A stretch of DNA of 64,000 bases from Phytophthora colocasiae (taxonomy: Eukaryota > Oomycota > Peronosporomycetes > Peronosporales > Peronosporaceae): positions 62,001 to 126,000 of the forward strand of contig JAGKQI010000020.1 in the NCBI GenBank assembly GCA_018806915.1. The letters run 5' to 3'. The notes beneath the pieces were generated by a model. It was given only the letters and a program-made list of their open reading frames with translations, was not told the origin of the DNA and did not search any database. Made by a program: the position numbers and the translations under genes. Positions 31,478 through 42,376 of this stretch are shown here, piece by piece. How positions within the stretch are numbered: position 1 is the stretch's first letter; the number at the start of each line of letters is the position of its first letter.

Positions 31478-34400
31478 GAAGAACTGAGTTCTGCAGTGCG
31501 TGAGAGGCACTGGGGCTCAGCCCCGAAGAGCTCCGTGCTCTTGAACACGGAACGTGTGAGCAAGCAGGGTTTGCTGGTCGTCCAGGTGGACGTGAAGGGC
31601 TTTGAGAAGCCGTGGATCGTGTTGATCGATTCGGGGGCGTCTGGCAACTACGTCAGACGCTCCACCGTTGAAGGTAGTCAGCAATATGCTGAGGCGCTTC
31701 GAGCGCGAAGAGGTGACACAGTCACAGTCCGTCTAGCGACGGGCGTCCGTGTCACGGTGGCCAAGGTCCCCATGGACCTGCGGCTGAAGTTCTTGGACTT
31801 CGATAGCATGGAACGCTGCTTGGTCCTGGACCTGGATTCGAGGTACGACCTCATCCTTGGCATGGCGTGGCTGGAGCGCCACGAGCCATGGATTGATTGG
31901 AGGTCGAAGACCTTAGGTGCTACGCACTTCTCTCCTAGCGGAGCTTTGGCGAGTCATGAACCCACCTTTGCTAGGAAGCAGAAGCGCTATTGGCGCGAGC
32001 ATCGAGCCGAGTCGGCTATGATGCTGGAAGTCGGTGTGTCCGAGTTCGTGGACAGCACCGAGTGCGAGGACCGCAGTCCTGTTGAGCGCGTAGCGCTGGT
32101 TGACAGTGAGTCAACGTGTGGGCAAAGCTCACGTAACCCCTGTGGGGCGGCACGTACTCCGCGAGTGACGCCGGTCATGGACCGTCACTGGATGCCGATG
32201 GCATCGGGCCTTACCAGGCCGTGAACTGTGGGGCGGCACGTACTCCGTCGAGTGATACTGGTCGTGGACCAAGTCGATCGCTGAGTGTCTCTGACACTGG
32301 ACTTGTTACGGTCATTGATTGTGCAGCGGCACGTACTCCGCTAAGCGGCATCGGTCGTCGACCGAGTGGATCGCAGAGTGTCACTGACACTGGGCATGAA
32401 GGGCCCGAAACCTGTGCGGCGGCACGTACTCCGTCTAGTGACGTCGGCGGTAGACCGAGTCAGTCACTGAGTGTTACTGACACTGGGCCGGGCAAGGCCA
32501 TAACCTGTGCGGCGGCACGTACTCCGTCGAGTGGACGTTCGTCGGCTAGACGACGACGTCGCAAGGCCCTATGGGCTAGACGCTCTGCGTCTGAGTCGTC
32601 CGTGACGTCAAGTGTCAACGCACGGGAGGGCTGTGGGCAGCTATACACTCTGGTTGATGGATTGGACGGCAGTGCCAAGGGCAGCGTCCTGGTGGGCGGA
32701 CTGCCGTGTGTTGACAAGCTCCTTGAGCTAGAGTAGATGCCGTTCGCCGAATTTGGCGATGCCTTGAAGGCTGGCGAACTCGCCGAGGTGGTCATCGTTC
32801 GACCTGAAGAGGAGTTAAATTCATCGTCCCTCGTTGACGAGTCCGTCTTGGCTGAGGTCAAGAAGGCGCTAAGCGCCAGGAGTGGATCGGAGATCCTCAA
32901 GAATCCCTCGGATCCCTTCTACTCCTTGCTGAAGGAATATGGAGACGTTGTCTCAAAGGAACCACCGAGTGGCCTGCCTCCTGACCGAGGCGTTCGTCAC
33001 GAGATCGACTTAGTTCCCGGAACTAAATACTGCGTGACCCGACAGTGGCCTCTTCCTAAAGAGCAATGCGACGTCATTGACGCCTTCTTCCGTGCTAAGC
33101 ACGCGGCGGGTCTCGTGCGCGAGAGCAAGTCTCCGCACTCCGCGCCAACGTTCTGCGTCAGAAAGCCGAATGGCAAGTGGCGTATCGTTCACGCTTTTAA
33201 CAAGCTCAACGCTGCCACGATTCCGGCGCAGACGCCGATTCCTAGGAAGGATGTTCTTCAGAACAACATGGTGGGTTGCACCATGTACAGTGCGCTCGAC
33301 TTAGTCGATGGGTACTATCAGCTGCTCATGCGAGCCAGTGATATTCCGCTTACAGCGGTGAGCACCCCGAGCGGTATGCTCTGGGAGTGGCTCGTCATGC
33401 CCCAAGGGCTGTCGAATGCGCCTGCAACGTTCAATCGTCTAGTGACGCAGTTGTTCAGGCCCCTACGGGCAGTCGCACAGACGTACTTTGACGATGTGTT
33501 CGTCCACAGTCGTGCTGAGCACGGGAAGACTGATGTCGAGGTACACGTGGAACACGTGAGAGCAGTGCTCGAGTGCATGCGCACGAACAAATTGTACGCC
33601 AACGCAGACAAGTGCGTCTTTGGCGCGGAAGAAATCCCCTTCCTAGGGTGCTTCATTGGGAAGCATGGCCTTCGTGCTGATCCAGCAAAGGTCAAGGCCA
33701 TTGTGGACTGGCCGGTTCCCTTGAACCAGAAGGACTTGCGTAAGTGGCTGGGCTTGGCCAACTACTTGCACAAGTACAGCGAGAACTACGCTGAGTTGGC
33801 TCGGCCACTGTCGGATCTCCTTAAGAAAGATGCCGAATGGGTATGGCGTGCTGAGCACGAGAGTGCGTTCACTCGTATCAAGGATAGCCTGCTTCAGGCA
33901 CCGATACTGGCGTTGCCAGACCCCGATCGTCCATTCATCGTCGTCTGTGACGCCTCGGACTTTGCCATCGGCAGTGCTTTGCTACAAGCGGACGCCGACG
34001 GGCGCGAACGCGTCATTGCGTTTGAGTCTCGGCAGCTCAAGGCTGCTGAGAAGAACTATCCAGTTCATGACAAGGAGCTACTTGTGATGAAGTACGCTCT
34101 CGTCAAATTCAGGGTTCACCTGCTCGGCTCCAAGCCGTTTGTGATCTACACGGATCATGCGTCACTACGCACAGCGACGCAGTCGCCTCACCTCTCGCAG
34201 AGGATGGCTCGATGGCTCTCCTTCTTTGCGGAGTATAACTTCGAGGTGAAGTACAAGCCTGGCAGGCAGAACGTCCTCGCTGACGCGTTATCACGTCGCC
34301 CGGACTATGAGTTATCTCATGTCACCTCGGTGACGTCGTCCGTGACGGACATGGTTCGAGCAGCGTACGCTCAGGACGACTCTTGTGTCACGCTGCTTCA

Positions 34401-35942
34401 AGCTCTAGGGAGCGATGAGTTTAAGGACTCAAAGGTGACTCTGTCCCGACGCCTAAAGGCGAGACTCCAACGCTATAGCCTGGAAGGCGGTCTGCTGTAC
34501 TACAGCACGAGTCAGGAAGACCCACCACGTGTGGTGGTTCCTGCCGATGAGGACCTGAAGTATCGTATCCTCTATGAGGCCCACGACACGCCCACAAGCG
34601 GCCACCTCGGTCGCGAGAAGACCTACGGCTCGGTGAGCTCCATGTACTGGTGGCCGAAGATGTACAAGTGGGTCAGCACATATGTGCACACTTGCGAGAC
34701 GTGCCAGCGGGTTAAACCCTCACCGCACGCGGCAGCGCCTTTGGCGAGCTTGCCTGTACCTTCTGGGTGTTGGCAGTCCATGAGTATGGACTTTGTGTTT
34801 GGCCTGCCGAAGGACTCGGCAGGCAACACGGGCGTTGTGGTCTTTGTTGACCGTCTGAGCAAGATGGCTCACCTAGCGGCTGTGCCGGACACCGTCGACG
34901 GCGCTGGTACAGCGACGATCTTTATCGATCGGGTCTTCCGCCAGCATGGGCTGCCTGAGACCATTGTCTCGGATCGAAACCCTCGTTTCACGGGTCACTT
35001 CTGGACGTCCGTCTTTAAAGTGCTTGGCACTCGACTGGACATGTCCACGACGGATCATCCGCAGACCGACGGTCAGACTGAACGCGTCAATCGCGTCTTG
35101 GAGGACATCCTCCGCAGCATATGCGCTGAAACGCCGAAGTGTGGAGCGCTATGCTCCCTCTCGTGGAGTTCTCAATGAACAACGCGGTGCATGCGTCGAC
35201 AGGCTTCACCCCGTTCTACGTGAACGGCCTTGCGCATCCGCGCGTCCCACTCACTCCGCCACGCGGTAGCTTTGGGCTTGGTGGGGGAGAGGCTGTGCCG
35301 TCGCTCGACTCCGAGCTTGCTGATGTCAGCCCCCTTGCTGTTCGCAAGCAAGTCGATGACTTCCTCTCGATGAGGCTTAGCGTCTTACGCCGTGTGCGTG
35401 ACGCAATGGCTGAAAGCCAAGATGTTCAAAAGGAACAAGCTGATGCCAAAGGCAGAAGCAACATGTGGGAGTTCAAGGTCGGTGACCACGTTTTATTAAA
35501 CGCTAAGAACCTGCCTACACACGCAGTGTCAGCCGTCTTCAAGACGAAGTTGCGGCCGCGCTTCATTGGACCGTTCACGGTCGTGGCCAAGAAGGGCCTG
35601 GCATACACGCTTGACTTGCCAAAGCGTATGCGAACACATCCTGTGTTCTACGTGGGCTTGCTTAAGCCATATCAGGACCCTGCTCTTGTGAGTTCTGAGG
35701 CGCTGGCGCCGAGTCGGACGAAGGCTGCACGGCAGCAGGTGGCAGAGCCACAGGTGGTTGCATCCGAACCAACAGGTCTTGTTAATCCGGAGCAACGTGA
35801 TGCTCGAGGTCATAGACCCGCTGATGTAGCACCAGAGGCGACTCAGACCGGTCCCCGCGACTCTAGGTCTCCTCGAGACCAGTCGCTAAGCGATGGGTCG
35901 GATGACCGACGTGGTGGTCGTGCTCCTTCACCGAGCCGACGC
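31443..35942 (+). pseudogene. pol: pol of element A, part 1 (protease, RT, RNase H, integrase)
   Basis: Protease IDSGASGNYV (about 31625) and RYDLILGMAWLERH; five 93-bp linker repeats (32147-32530); RT with HEIDLVPG, SALDLVDGYYQL and YFDDVF (about 33484); RNase H with CDASDFAIGSAL, YTDHASL and LADALSR, all catalytic residues present; integrase with HHCC finger (HDTPTSGHLG, CETCQRVK), MDFVFG, SDRNPRF and TDGQTERVN (D,D,E). Lesions: a frameshift near 32150-32220, TAG 32734-32736 (GAG in D), and a 1-nt loss near 35137 in integrase shared with D. The C-terminal domain (KVGDHVLLNAKNLP, KRMRTHPVFYVGLLKPY) follows to 35942. Otherwise open for 2.4 kb. Confidence 0.92.
32147..32530 (+). repeat. Tandem coding repeats in pol linker of element A (5 units)
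   Basis: GCGGCACGTACTCCG recurs at about 32147, 32233, 32336, 32419 and 32512 (spacing 83-103 bp). The core peptide AARTPSSD-G--PS-SLSV-DTG repeats. D has three regular 93-bp units. The first unit here is degenerate and coincides with the frameshift that splits protease from RT. Confidence 0.8.
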
Positions 35943-36086
35943 TGACACGTTGCTAATTACGATTTTTCGAGTGGATATGGACGTTTCGCTGTGATGTGAT
36001 TGGACATATAATGGATTGTGAGAGAAAGGGAGATGTGGGACGAGGTTATGTCCCGTGCGACAATAATGGATCTGTGGAAGAAACTG

Positions 36087-36099
36087 TTATATATATTAA
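36087..36099 (+). promoter_or_regulatory. TATA-like sequence in B LTR
   Basis: TTATATATATTAA, about 145 bp into the LTR, with the same sequence at 51095-51107. C has GGATAAAACC at the matching place. If used, the RNA would begin shortly before the hairpin at 36144. No experimental support; an alternative initiator-like CCCATTTCATATTG occurs near 37243. Confidence 0.3.
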
Positions 36100-36143
36100 C
36101 CTTCACCTGTACTGCAAAGGGGCCCAAGAGATCAGAAGTGTTC

Positions 36144-36168
36144 CTCGGAAAAGTGCACAAACTCCGAG
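36144..36168 (+). other. LTR hairpin with palindromic GTGCAC loop (B, 5' LTR)
   Basis: CTCGGA (36144-36149) pairs with TCCGAG (36163-36168); the loop contains GTGCAC. Repeated in the 3' LTR at about 51152-51176. Confidence 0.55.
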
Positions 36169-36208
36169 AGACAACAACACTCAGTCTGATCACCGGACTT
36201 TCCCCGAC

Positions 36209-36270
36209 GATGAGTGCCTAAAGGTTGGCAGAAAGTCTCTCAGAAGAACGTATCTCTGAGAGACCTCATC
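36209..36270 (+). other. LTR three-way-junction RNA fold (B, 5' LTR)
   Basis: P1 GATGAG/CTCATC (36209-36214, 36265-36270); P2 TGCC/GGCA (36215-36218, 36227-36230); GAAA linker (36231-36234); P3 GTCTCTCAGA/TCTGAGAGAC (36235-36244, 36255-36264). The helices abut without unpaired bases except GAAA. Confidence 0.6.
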
Positions 36271-36468
36271 CCGTTGCCGTCCTGTGTGACGATGATGGCT
36301 CAAGGAATATACTTATACCCACAAGATACCAAGTATCGCGCACCGGACGTAGCGCACCCCGCGCATATCCCAACTGGACTTCGTGCGTTGTAGCATACGT
36401 GCTCCGCACCCTAAAAACACTCATGGATTTCTGATATCACGCATGGAAACTCTGATATCAATCCATGA

Positions 36469-36561
36469 AGTCTGACGTACATGATGTCCGACGTACATGA
36501 AGTCCGACGTACGTGAAGTCCGACCTACATGAGTCCGACGTACATGAGTCTGACGAACACG
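36469..36561 (+). repeat. Short tandem repeats in B 5' LTR
   Basis: About six units of TCCGACGTACATGA(AG), 15-16 bp each. The 3' LTR has about five (51476-51553). Degenerate copies continue to about 36790 as GACTCYGAYGTACATGA-like phrases. Confidence 0.75.
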
Positions 36562-37856
36562 ATTCTGGTGAACAAGTCTGATGTGTCCGGCTTATATACA
36601 AGCAATATTCCAGACATCACCAGTTTCCGATGAACAGACTCCGACGTACAAGACTCCAATGATCAGACCCAAGTGTCACGACTCTGGTATTACGACTCTG
36701 ATGTACATGATTCCGGAGTACACGGTTCCGATGAACATGTCTCCGACGCACATGATTCCAGACCCTGATGAACAGGATACCAGACTCTGACACTCTGAAG
36801 TCCACCCCATACTGAAACCAAGTGTACCCAACACGACCTCACGCAATCAGGTGAAACGCAACCTGCTCATCCCTGTAATGACATCATTAAGTGTCGACTC
36901 GACAAGATCCGCTGTACCGACTACCATAGTGAGCCCAAGTGAAAGTTCCTGAGTTATACTGAGACCAAGTGTATATGAGAATATGGAAGACAGAAGACAG
37001 AGAGATACGAGATAGATAACCAGAGTTCAATTTTCCCTGTTGTAACGAGTTCGATTTGCTTTGTTATAACGAGGTCGTCTGCCTGCTGCTTCCCGCAAGT
37101 ACTAGGCCACGACAAAGCTTTGAGTCGTGTGATCTCTCACCTATCAAGCCCCTTTAGGTGGAGATCAGCGTAACGTAGAGACCTGAGAGGGCCCACCTAT
37201 TCCATTTACTAGTTGGGTCGTTTGTCTTGTCTCTAGCGGTAGCCCATTTCATATTGTACGTTTGGACAGGTTTTGGGAGCTAGACAGTCGCTCTCAAGAC
37301 GCTCGGTAGACTGTTATATAACTGATAGTGTATTGGTTTATTTTCCCTCTATATATTAGAGGGAAAGTTACGGGAATACCAGGGAATACCAGACAGACCA
37401 GGTGTCTGGTGAACATTTCCCTAGTTGACCTGGAGAACTAGCCCACTGCTCAAGGGCCAGGAAAGAATAAGAGCAGCTACATATTTGTATATCGGAACTC
37501 TATATTGCGGTTATCTCGGAAGTCTAATTACTGGACTTCCCATTGTATTAATCTCTCTTCTGCCTTCGGAAATCTCTGGTGTACACAAGTGTTCACCGGA
37601 AAACGTTCGACTCTCAAGCGCTCCTGTGAGGACCAGAAGGACATCCGACGGTCTACGCAAGGAACCCTCACTCTCATCAACACTCTCACGACCCCGGCGA
37701 GGGTCTCATTACCAAGACAACGAACCTACGAGGACAACACAAGGTAACACACGCCCACCTTGCTGTGCGACTCTGGTATCACTACCGGTAGTCACACTTC
37801 CAGGTTCACTGTACGCCCCTGCACCGCGGTAAAAGTTGCACCGACTTCGCGACAAC

Positions 37857-37874
37857 TGGTGCGCGTGCCCGGAT
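37857..37874 (+). other. Primer binding site of element B
   Basis: TGGTGCGCGTGCCCGGAT two bases after the LTR end, matching that of element C. Confidence 0.87.
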
Positions 37875-37945
37875 CTTGGTATCGTGATATCACCGGATCT
37901 AAGAGAGTTTGAGAAGAGGGTTTCTCTCAAGCGTCTATATTCAAG

Positions 37946-38515
37946 ATGGCTTCACATGGAACTACGAGAGGAGGACGTCGGGGACGCGGTAGTCGCAGTA
38001 TGGCGACACGTCCGTCGAAGCGTCTTCAAGGTCTTCCGCCTGACGAACAACCCGACTTGGATGCTGTTCAGAAGGCGGCACGCGAGAAGAGGAAGGCTGC
38101 ACGTGAAAAGGAAGCAGTCGAGGAGGTGAACGTCCCGGAACCGGTGGTCGAAGACCAGCCTGCTGCGGAGCCTGAAGCCCAAGAGACACCCGATGTGTCT
38201 GGCGAACAAGGTTCTGAGGAAGGTCCGTCCGAAGCTGAAGCTTCTGGTGACGAGGTGGCCACTGCCCGTGAGGGTGGTGATGAGGCGGCTGAGGGAGGCG
38301 CCGACGTGGTTGAGTCCCCGGAGGTCATTGACTTGTGTTCTGAGTCGACGACTTCCGGGAAGTCCGTGGGGGAAGTGAAGACGGAACCCGGAATGGTTGA
38401 TGAACGTGTCTCGAAGACTCCAAAGTCCGAAGACACTTCGATGTCTGACGACATGCCGATGAAGTCCGAAGATTCTCTGAACCGTCTGATGAGTCTGGGA
38501 GGGCCGATTCGCTAG
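37946..38515 (+). pseudogene. gag: gag of element B, N-terminal part (truncated by rearrangement)
   Basis: ATG 37946. R/G-rich N terminus (MASHGTTRGGRRGRGSRSMA), AARE-rich charged stretch and acidic region with SPEVIDLCSES (VIDL at 38324-38335). The frame follows element C to GRADS and then, at about 38514, runs into an inverted copy of the zinc-knuckle region and stops. About 190 residues of Gag remain in frame. Confidence 0.85.
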
Positions 38516-40306
38516 TTTTCTTCTGAATGGCCTGAGCGACGACATTTCTCGCAGAACTTGTTCCGCTAGTCAGGGACATCGGACGTGTCTGCTGGAATTG
38601 TTCTTGGCCTGACGTCGGGGAGACTACGCCTGGTCGCCATCCATGTTGTCCATAACGCAGTAGACTTCGTTTGTCAGAAGGCTGCGGCAATCAGCACCAT
38701 CAAGTGCGCCTGAGTGTTCTTCCAGTATTTCCAGACGAAGATATCGGAGTTCTGCTTGAGGACGCCATGGATTGTTGGCCAGACGAAGACTTGTACGTCG
38801 AGGTCTCGATGTTGCTACTCTGACGTCGAGCGTTCTGGCGTCCTTCTCTGAGTTCTGTGTCTGCATCGACATCGTTCCAGAAGCATCGGGTCTGGTCTCG
38901 GGCGACGTAAGTCTTCCCCAACCTCAAGTGCGCAGTGTCCGCGACGGAGCTTCAGAGCCGACTTGCTGAAGTCCCGATGTCTGAGTGGCCACTAGTGATC
39001 CTGATCAGCAGTTCGCCAAACATCTTCGTCCTGTTGGAGAGCATATTCCAAGTCCGAGTCAGGCGAACTGATCCGGCCTTGTAACGCGATCTTCAGACGC
39101 TGACCTTCAACTTGGTGACGTACCTCAGGCTGTTTCTCAGGCGTCTGGAGGATTTCTGAAGTCACACATCAGCTTTTCCGGCGTCCAGCAGGCGATAGAA
39201 GAAGTCCAACGGAGTCTGCGGAACTCTTCATTTCCGCCGCGCCCACAATATCTCTCGGGTATGATGACCGGGCCTTGCAATGTCGACGCCGTGCGAAACT
39301 CGCTGATAATTCTTTCCAGTCACGGGATAGCACGCTCTTCGGAAGTCTGGTGTACCAATCTCTGAAGATCGAGGAGCTCTCTGACGCTGATGCGGGTCTT
39401 GTCGTCCACGCTCCCTGAGATGCCATACGTTCTGATGAGCACTCGTCAGTGAACACGCTCCAGACCTCTCGGGAGATCCACAGACTCATCCTGATGATAC
39501 TTGAGTTTATGAAGGAGCGTCTGTACATAGTCAACGTTGTCTGTTGGAAGTCTGGCGATGCTTGTCCCTGGTGACGCGAAGTCGGAGGGTTTACAACCTC
39601 CGGAGAGATCAATGGGATCACTAGAGACACGAATCACTTGATGCCGGTGAAGTCACTTGAAGACTTCCACCCGGGTCTGGAAGAGAATTCCTGCGTCTTC
39701 CAGGCCTTCGAACGTCCGGACAGTTGTCTTCAGAGCGTCTTTCACCGACGTTTCCGGTGTCCATCCTTCGTCCGCCTGGGAGTCGCTGGGTGAAACCTTC
39801 CAGAGCAGTCACCAGATCTCGGTCAGAGCAGGATCTTCCAGAGCCGTCTGGGTCGTCGTAGGATGCCTTCCAAGCCTTCGCGCGCTTGGTGTCCCAGAGA
39901 TCAGGCCCAGCGAAGAGGCGTATGGAAGGCCTCCGTCGTTTTACAGGAATGGCAGCGTCTGCTGGAACAGGACTCCAAAGATTTCTGGCCAGAGAACGTG
40001 TGCAATCTGGAGCGTGAACGTCGACTGTTCCGAACAACGAACTTGATACGCGCCAGCGTTTAGGGTCACTTCACCGACCGACTACTTGAAGTTGCTGACG
40101 CCAGGGACTGGAAGCGAGACGCGCGGATGACTTGGGACAATGTTGAACGAGTTCAAGCGTCAGAATTCCGCAAGTACCATTCGAAATCGCTGCATGTTCT
40201 GGGAACTTTCTCGCTCCTGAACGCGCTCCGACGTCCACGTCGTGAGACCCGCTGTCGTATCTCCATTTGCGAAATCAGTCGAAGTTCTGAGGCTCGTCTG
40301 CCGAAC
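38515..40306 (-). repeat. gag: Left arm of inverted repeat in B gag (gag inverted)
   Basis: Reads gag backwards: the minus strand has the coiled-coil DNA at the 40306 end, capsid text (QLPKSVLSRDWKELSASF-like, 39300-39630) in the middle and the first zinc knuckle (KFCEKC-RRSGHSEEN) at about 38520-38560. Many small indels break the frames. It is an imperfect inverse of 40311-42035. Confidence 0.75.
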
Positions 40307-40310
40307 GCGC

Positions 40311-42035
40311 ACGTTCGGCAGACGAGCCTCAGCTTCCCTTTGTTTCGCAAATGGAGACCTTACGAACGGCGGGTCTCCACGACGCTGTACGTCGGAGCGC
40401 GACAAACTGTTCACCAGAACACTGCAGACGATTTCGAATGGTACTTGAGGAACTTGGATTCAACGCTTGACTCCGACGTTCTTCCCCAAGTCATCCGCGC
40501 GTCTCTACCAGTCTGGCGCTCTCAGACTCAAGTAGTCGGTCGGTAAGTGGCTGGACTGCTGGCGCGTATCAAGTTCCCGTTGTTCCGTCGACGATTGCAC
40601 GCTCCATGGATTCCAGACGTTCTCTGGCCAGCAGGGGTAATTACCCATTTGCTCCTGTTCGACGCTGCCATTCCTGTTGCTGCCGCGGGCGTTCAATTCG
40701 ACCTGCGCTGGGCCTGATCTCTGGGAACGTCGTGTGTGGCTTGACGACGACGAACTCAGGCTCTGGAAGACACTTTCCCCTGACGAGATCAGACTCTGAA
40801 GGAAGGCCTGCTCTGGTGGTTTCTCCCACGACTCGAAGGACGATGATGGAGCTTCTGGCGCTCCGGTGAACAAGAATTTCTGGTAGACAACTGTCTCCTC
40901 GGACTTCACTTCTGGAAGACTCAGGCTTCTCTTCCAGACATCTCGGAAGTCTTCAGGCTCCGACTTCACCGGCATCGTCTTCGTGACTTGGATCCTCCAT
41001 AGACTCTCCAGCGAGCACTCCTCCCAGGGACAAGCTGGAGCGATCATCGCTATGAGGCCCTTCATACAGACAACGGCATATGTATCAGACGCTCCTCGAC
41101 CGGGCGACATTACGGACGAGTCTGTGGAACTTCCACGAGGTCTGGAGCGCTGTGAACAGTGCATCATCAGAGGGGTCCCGATGGACGAACAGACCCGCAT
41201 CAGTCGTCGAGAGCTACCTCGATCTGCCAGACATTGGTTTACACCAGACTCGAAGAGCGTTTCCCGTGACTGGAATCAGAATTATCATCGGAGTTTCGCA
41301 GGCGAACTCCAGCGACGGCGTCGATCATACTGCAGATGGTTTCACGATGGAAATGAAGACTTCCGAGACTCCGTTGGACCATCGCTGCAGGCGAACTTGG
41401 CCGCCGGCGGTTCTGAGTGGACCCGTCAGAAAATCCTCAGACGCCTGAGTCACGTTGAGTACATCATCAAGCTGAGACGAGCGTCTGAAGTCGCGCATTC
41501 TCAAGGCCGTAATATACCAGGAGCTTCGCCTTGACGTGCTCTCCATTACAGGACGAAGATGCTTTGGCGAACTGTCTGATCTGGGAGTTGATTGACCACC
41601 AGACATCGGCGGTCTTCCGGTGGACAATCTCTCAACGCGGACAGTTTAAGCCGAAGTCGGCTCCTGAAGACTACGTCGCCACACTGCAGACCGGATGCCT
41701 CTAGCGGACGCTTGGGTCGATGCAGACACCAGAACTCGGTAGCGAGTTCTGGAACTCAGAATCCTGCTTCCAGAGTATAACAGAAATCGTCTGATGTACA
41801 GCAACCTCGTGCCGTCAGGGTATTCATCGAGATCTTCGTCTGGCGTATGACAAGTCTTGGATTCGGCCAAAACTGGCGCCTCAAGCAGAACTCCGATATC
41901 CACATGTCTTCTGACAATACTGAAGAACACCGGGTTGATGGACAACATGGGATGGCGACCCACAGTCTCCCTGAAGATCGTCAGGCTTTGCTGTTCCAGC
42001 AGAGGCGCGATAACCCGACGTTCGGCGGAACAATT
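40311..42035 (+). repeat. gag: Right arm of inverted repeat in B gag (gag forward)
   Basis: Forward-oriented second copy of the gag centre: coiled-coil DNA from 40311, capsid text (SVELPRGLER, SRDWNQN, near 41110-41290), and MDNMGWRP text near 41940. The centre is a near-perfect palindrome, GAGGCTCGTCTGCCGAACG, then CGCA, then its complement (40288-40329). Frames are broken. Confidence 0.75.
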
Positions 42036-42340
42036 CTTCCAGCGTCCATGTCCCTCCAGCGGCGGAACTCACGGCGTACGTACTTCAGGGCACGTTCTCT
42101 ATCCGCTGGAGAGACATTGTCTGTGACAGATGTCAGGAGAAAGGTCACCCGAGCAGGATGTGCCGAGTACCGCCGTGTGAGGTTTGCGGAAAGGTGCACT
42201 CTGGGAGACCATGCGAAGACATCAATACTCTGGAATCCCTCAAGAAACTAGCCCGTCAAGGTACACTGAAGGACCTGCCGGATCACCTACTGGAGAGACT
42301 CCTGGGTGACGAGGCTGACTCTGGGAAACAGTTAAACTAG
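42036..42340 (+). pseudogene. gag: gag of element B, 3' end, preceded by a small inverted piece
   Basis: 42040-42112 on the minus strand reads ERALKYVRREFRRWRDMD, an N-terminal Gag motif that in C lies at 23745-23800 in the forward sense. From 42113 the plus strand reads the second and third zinc knuckles (CDRCQEKGHPSRMC, CEVCGKVHSGRPC) and LARQGTLKDLPDHLLERLLG to the stop TAG 42338-42340. Confidence 0.8.
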
Positions 42341-42376
42341 CAAGCCCGTCGGATGGGGATCCGAAACGCGCCGGGC
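42331..42376 (+). promoter_or_regulatory. -1 ribosomal frameshift signal, gag-pol, element B
   Basis: Heptamer GTTAAAC (42331-42337), phased G TTA AAC in gag, directly followed by TAG. Six nt after the heptamer a stem begins: GCCCG-TCGGAT pairs with ATCCGA and CGGGC (42344-42376) with a GGGG loop and a 7-nt bulge. The -1 frame is open from 42319 into pol. Confidence 0.8.

Larger units (their letters stand above)
30005..35942 (+). mobile_element. Element A, 5' part: chromodomain Ty3/Gypsy element
   Basis: Plus-strand element inserted in pol of C with 5-bp duplication GAAGG. 5' LTR 30005-30429, primer site 30432-30448, gag, frameshift signal, pol. Element B is inserted at 35942/35943 in the integrase-chromodomain linker; A resumes at 52833 and ends at 54482. 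It is the best-preserved member of the A/D/E family here. Confidence 0.93.
35943..37854 (+). repeat. 5' LTR of element B
   Basis: TGACACGTTG...TTCGCGACA, 1912 bp. TTATATATATTAA at 36087-36099 is a possible TATA region; hairpin 36144-36168 and fold 36209-36270 follow. An array of 15-16-bp units lies at 36469-36561. Most of it is almost identical to the 3' LTR, but blocks near 37035-37100 and 37520-37550 differ strongly. Confidence 0.92.

Noticed and set aside
34453..35058. Minus-strand frames of 60-79 aa within integrase of A, repeated in D and E
   Set aside because: They are complements of conserved integrase codons and recur only because the integrase DNA is nearly identical.
35943..35948. 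TGA just after the linker of A as a natural stop
   Set aside because: The TGA is the first three bases of the B LTR; the pol frame continues at 52839.
36206..36270. Hammerhead ribozyme in the long LTRs
   Set aside because: CGATGAG, a short stem, GAAA and a closed stem imitate the hammerhead order, but the core reads ACGATGA where CTGATGA is required, no U follows stem III, and no stem I can form outside the core. The P1 pairing GATGAG/CTCATC explains the sequence better.
36469..36561. CRISPR-like direct repeats
   Set aside because: Units are contiguous 15-16-bp tandem repeats without spacers, inside a eukaryotic LTR.
38624..41963. Multiple 60-230 aa frames inside the B gag inverted repeat
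   Set aside because: They are frame-shifted fragments of Gag on either strand; matches to Gag of C explain them.
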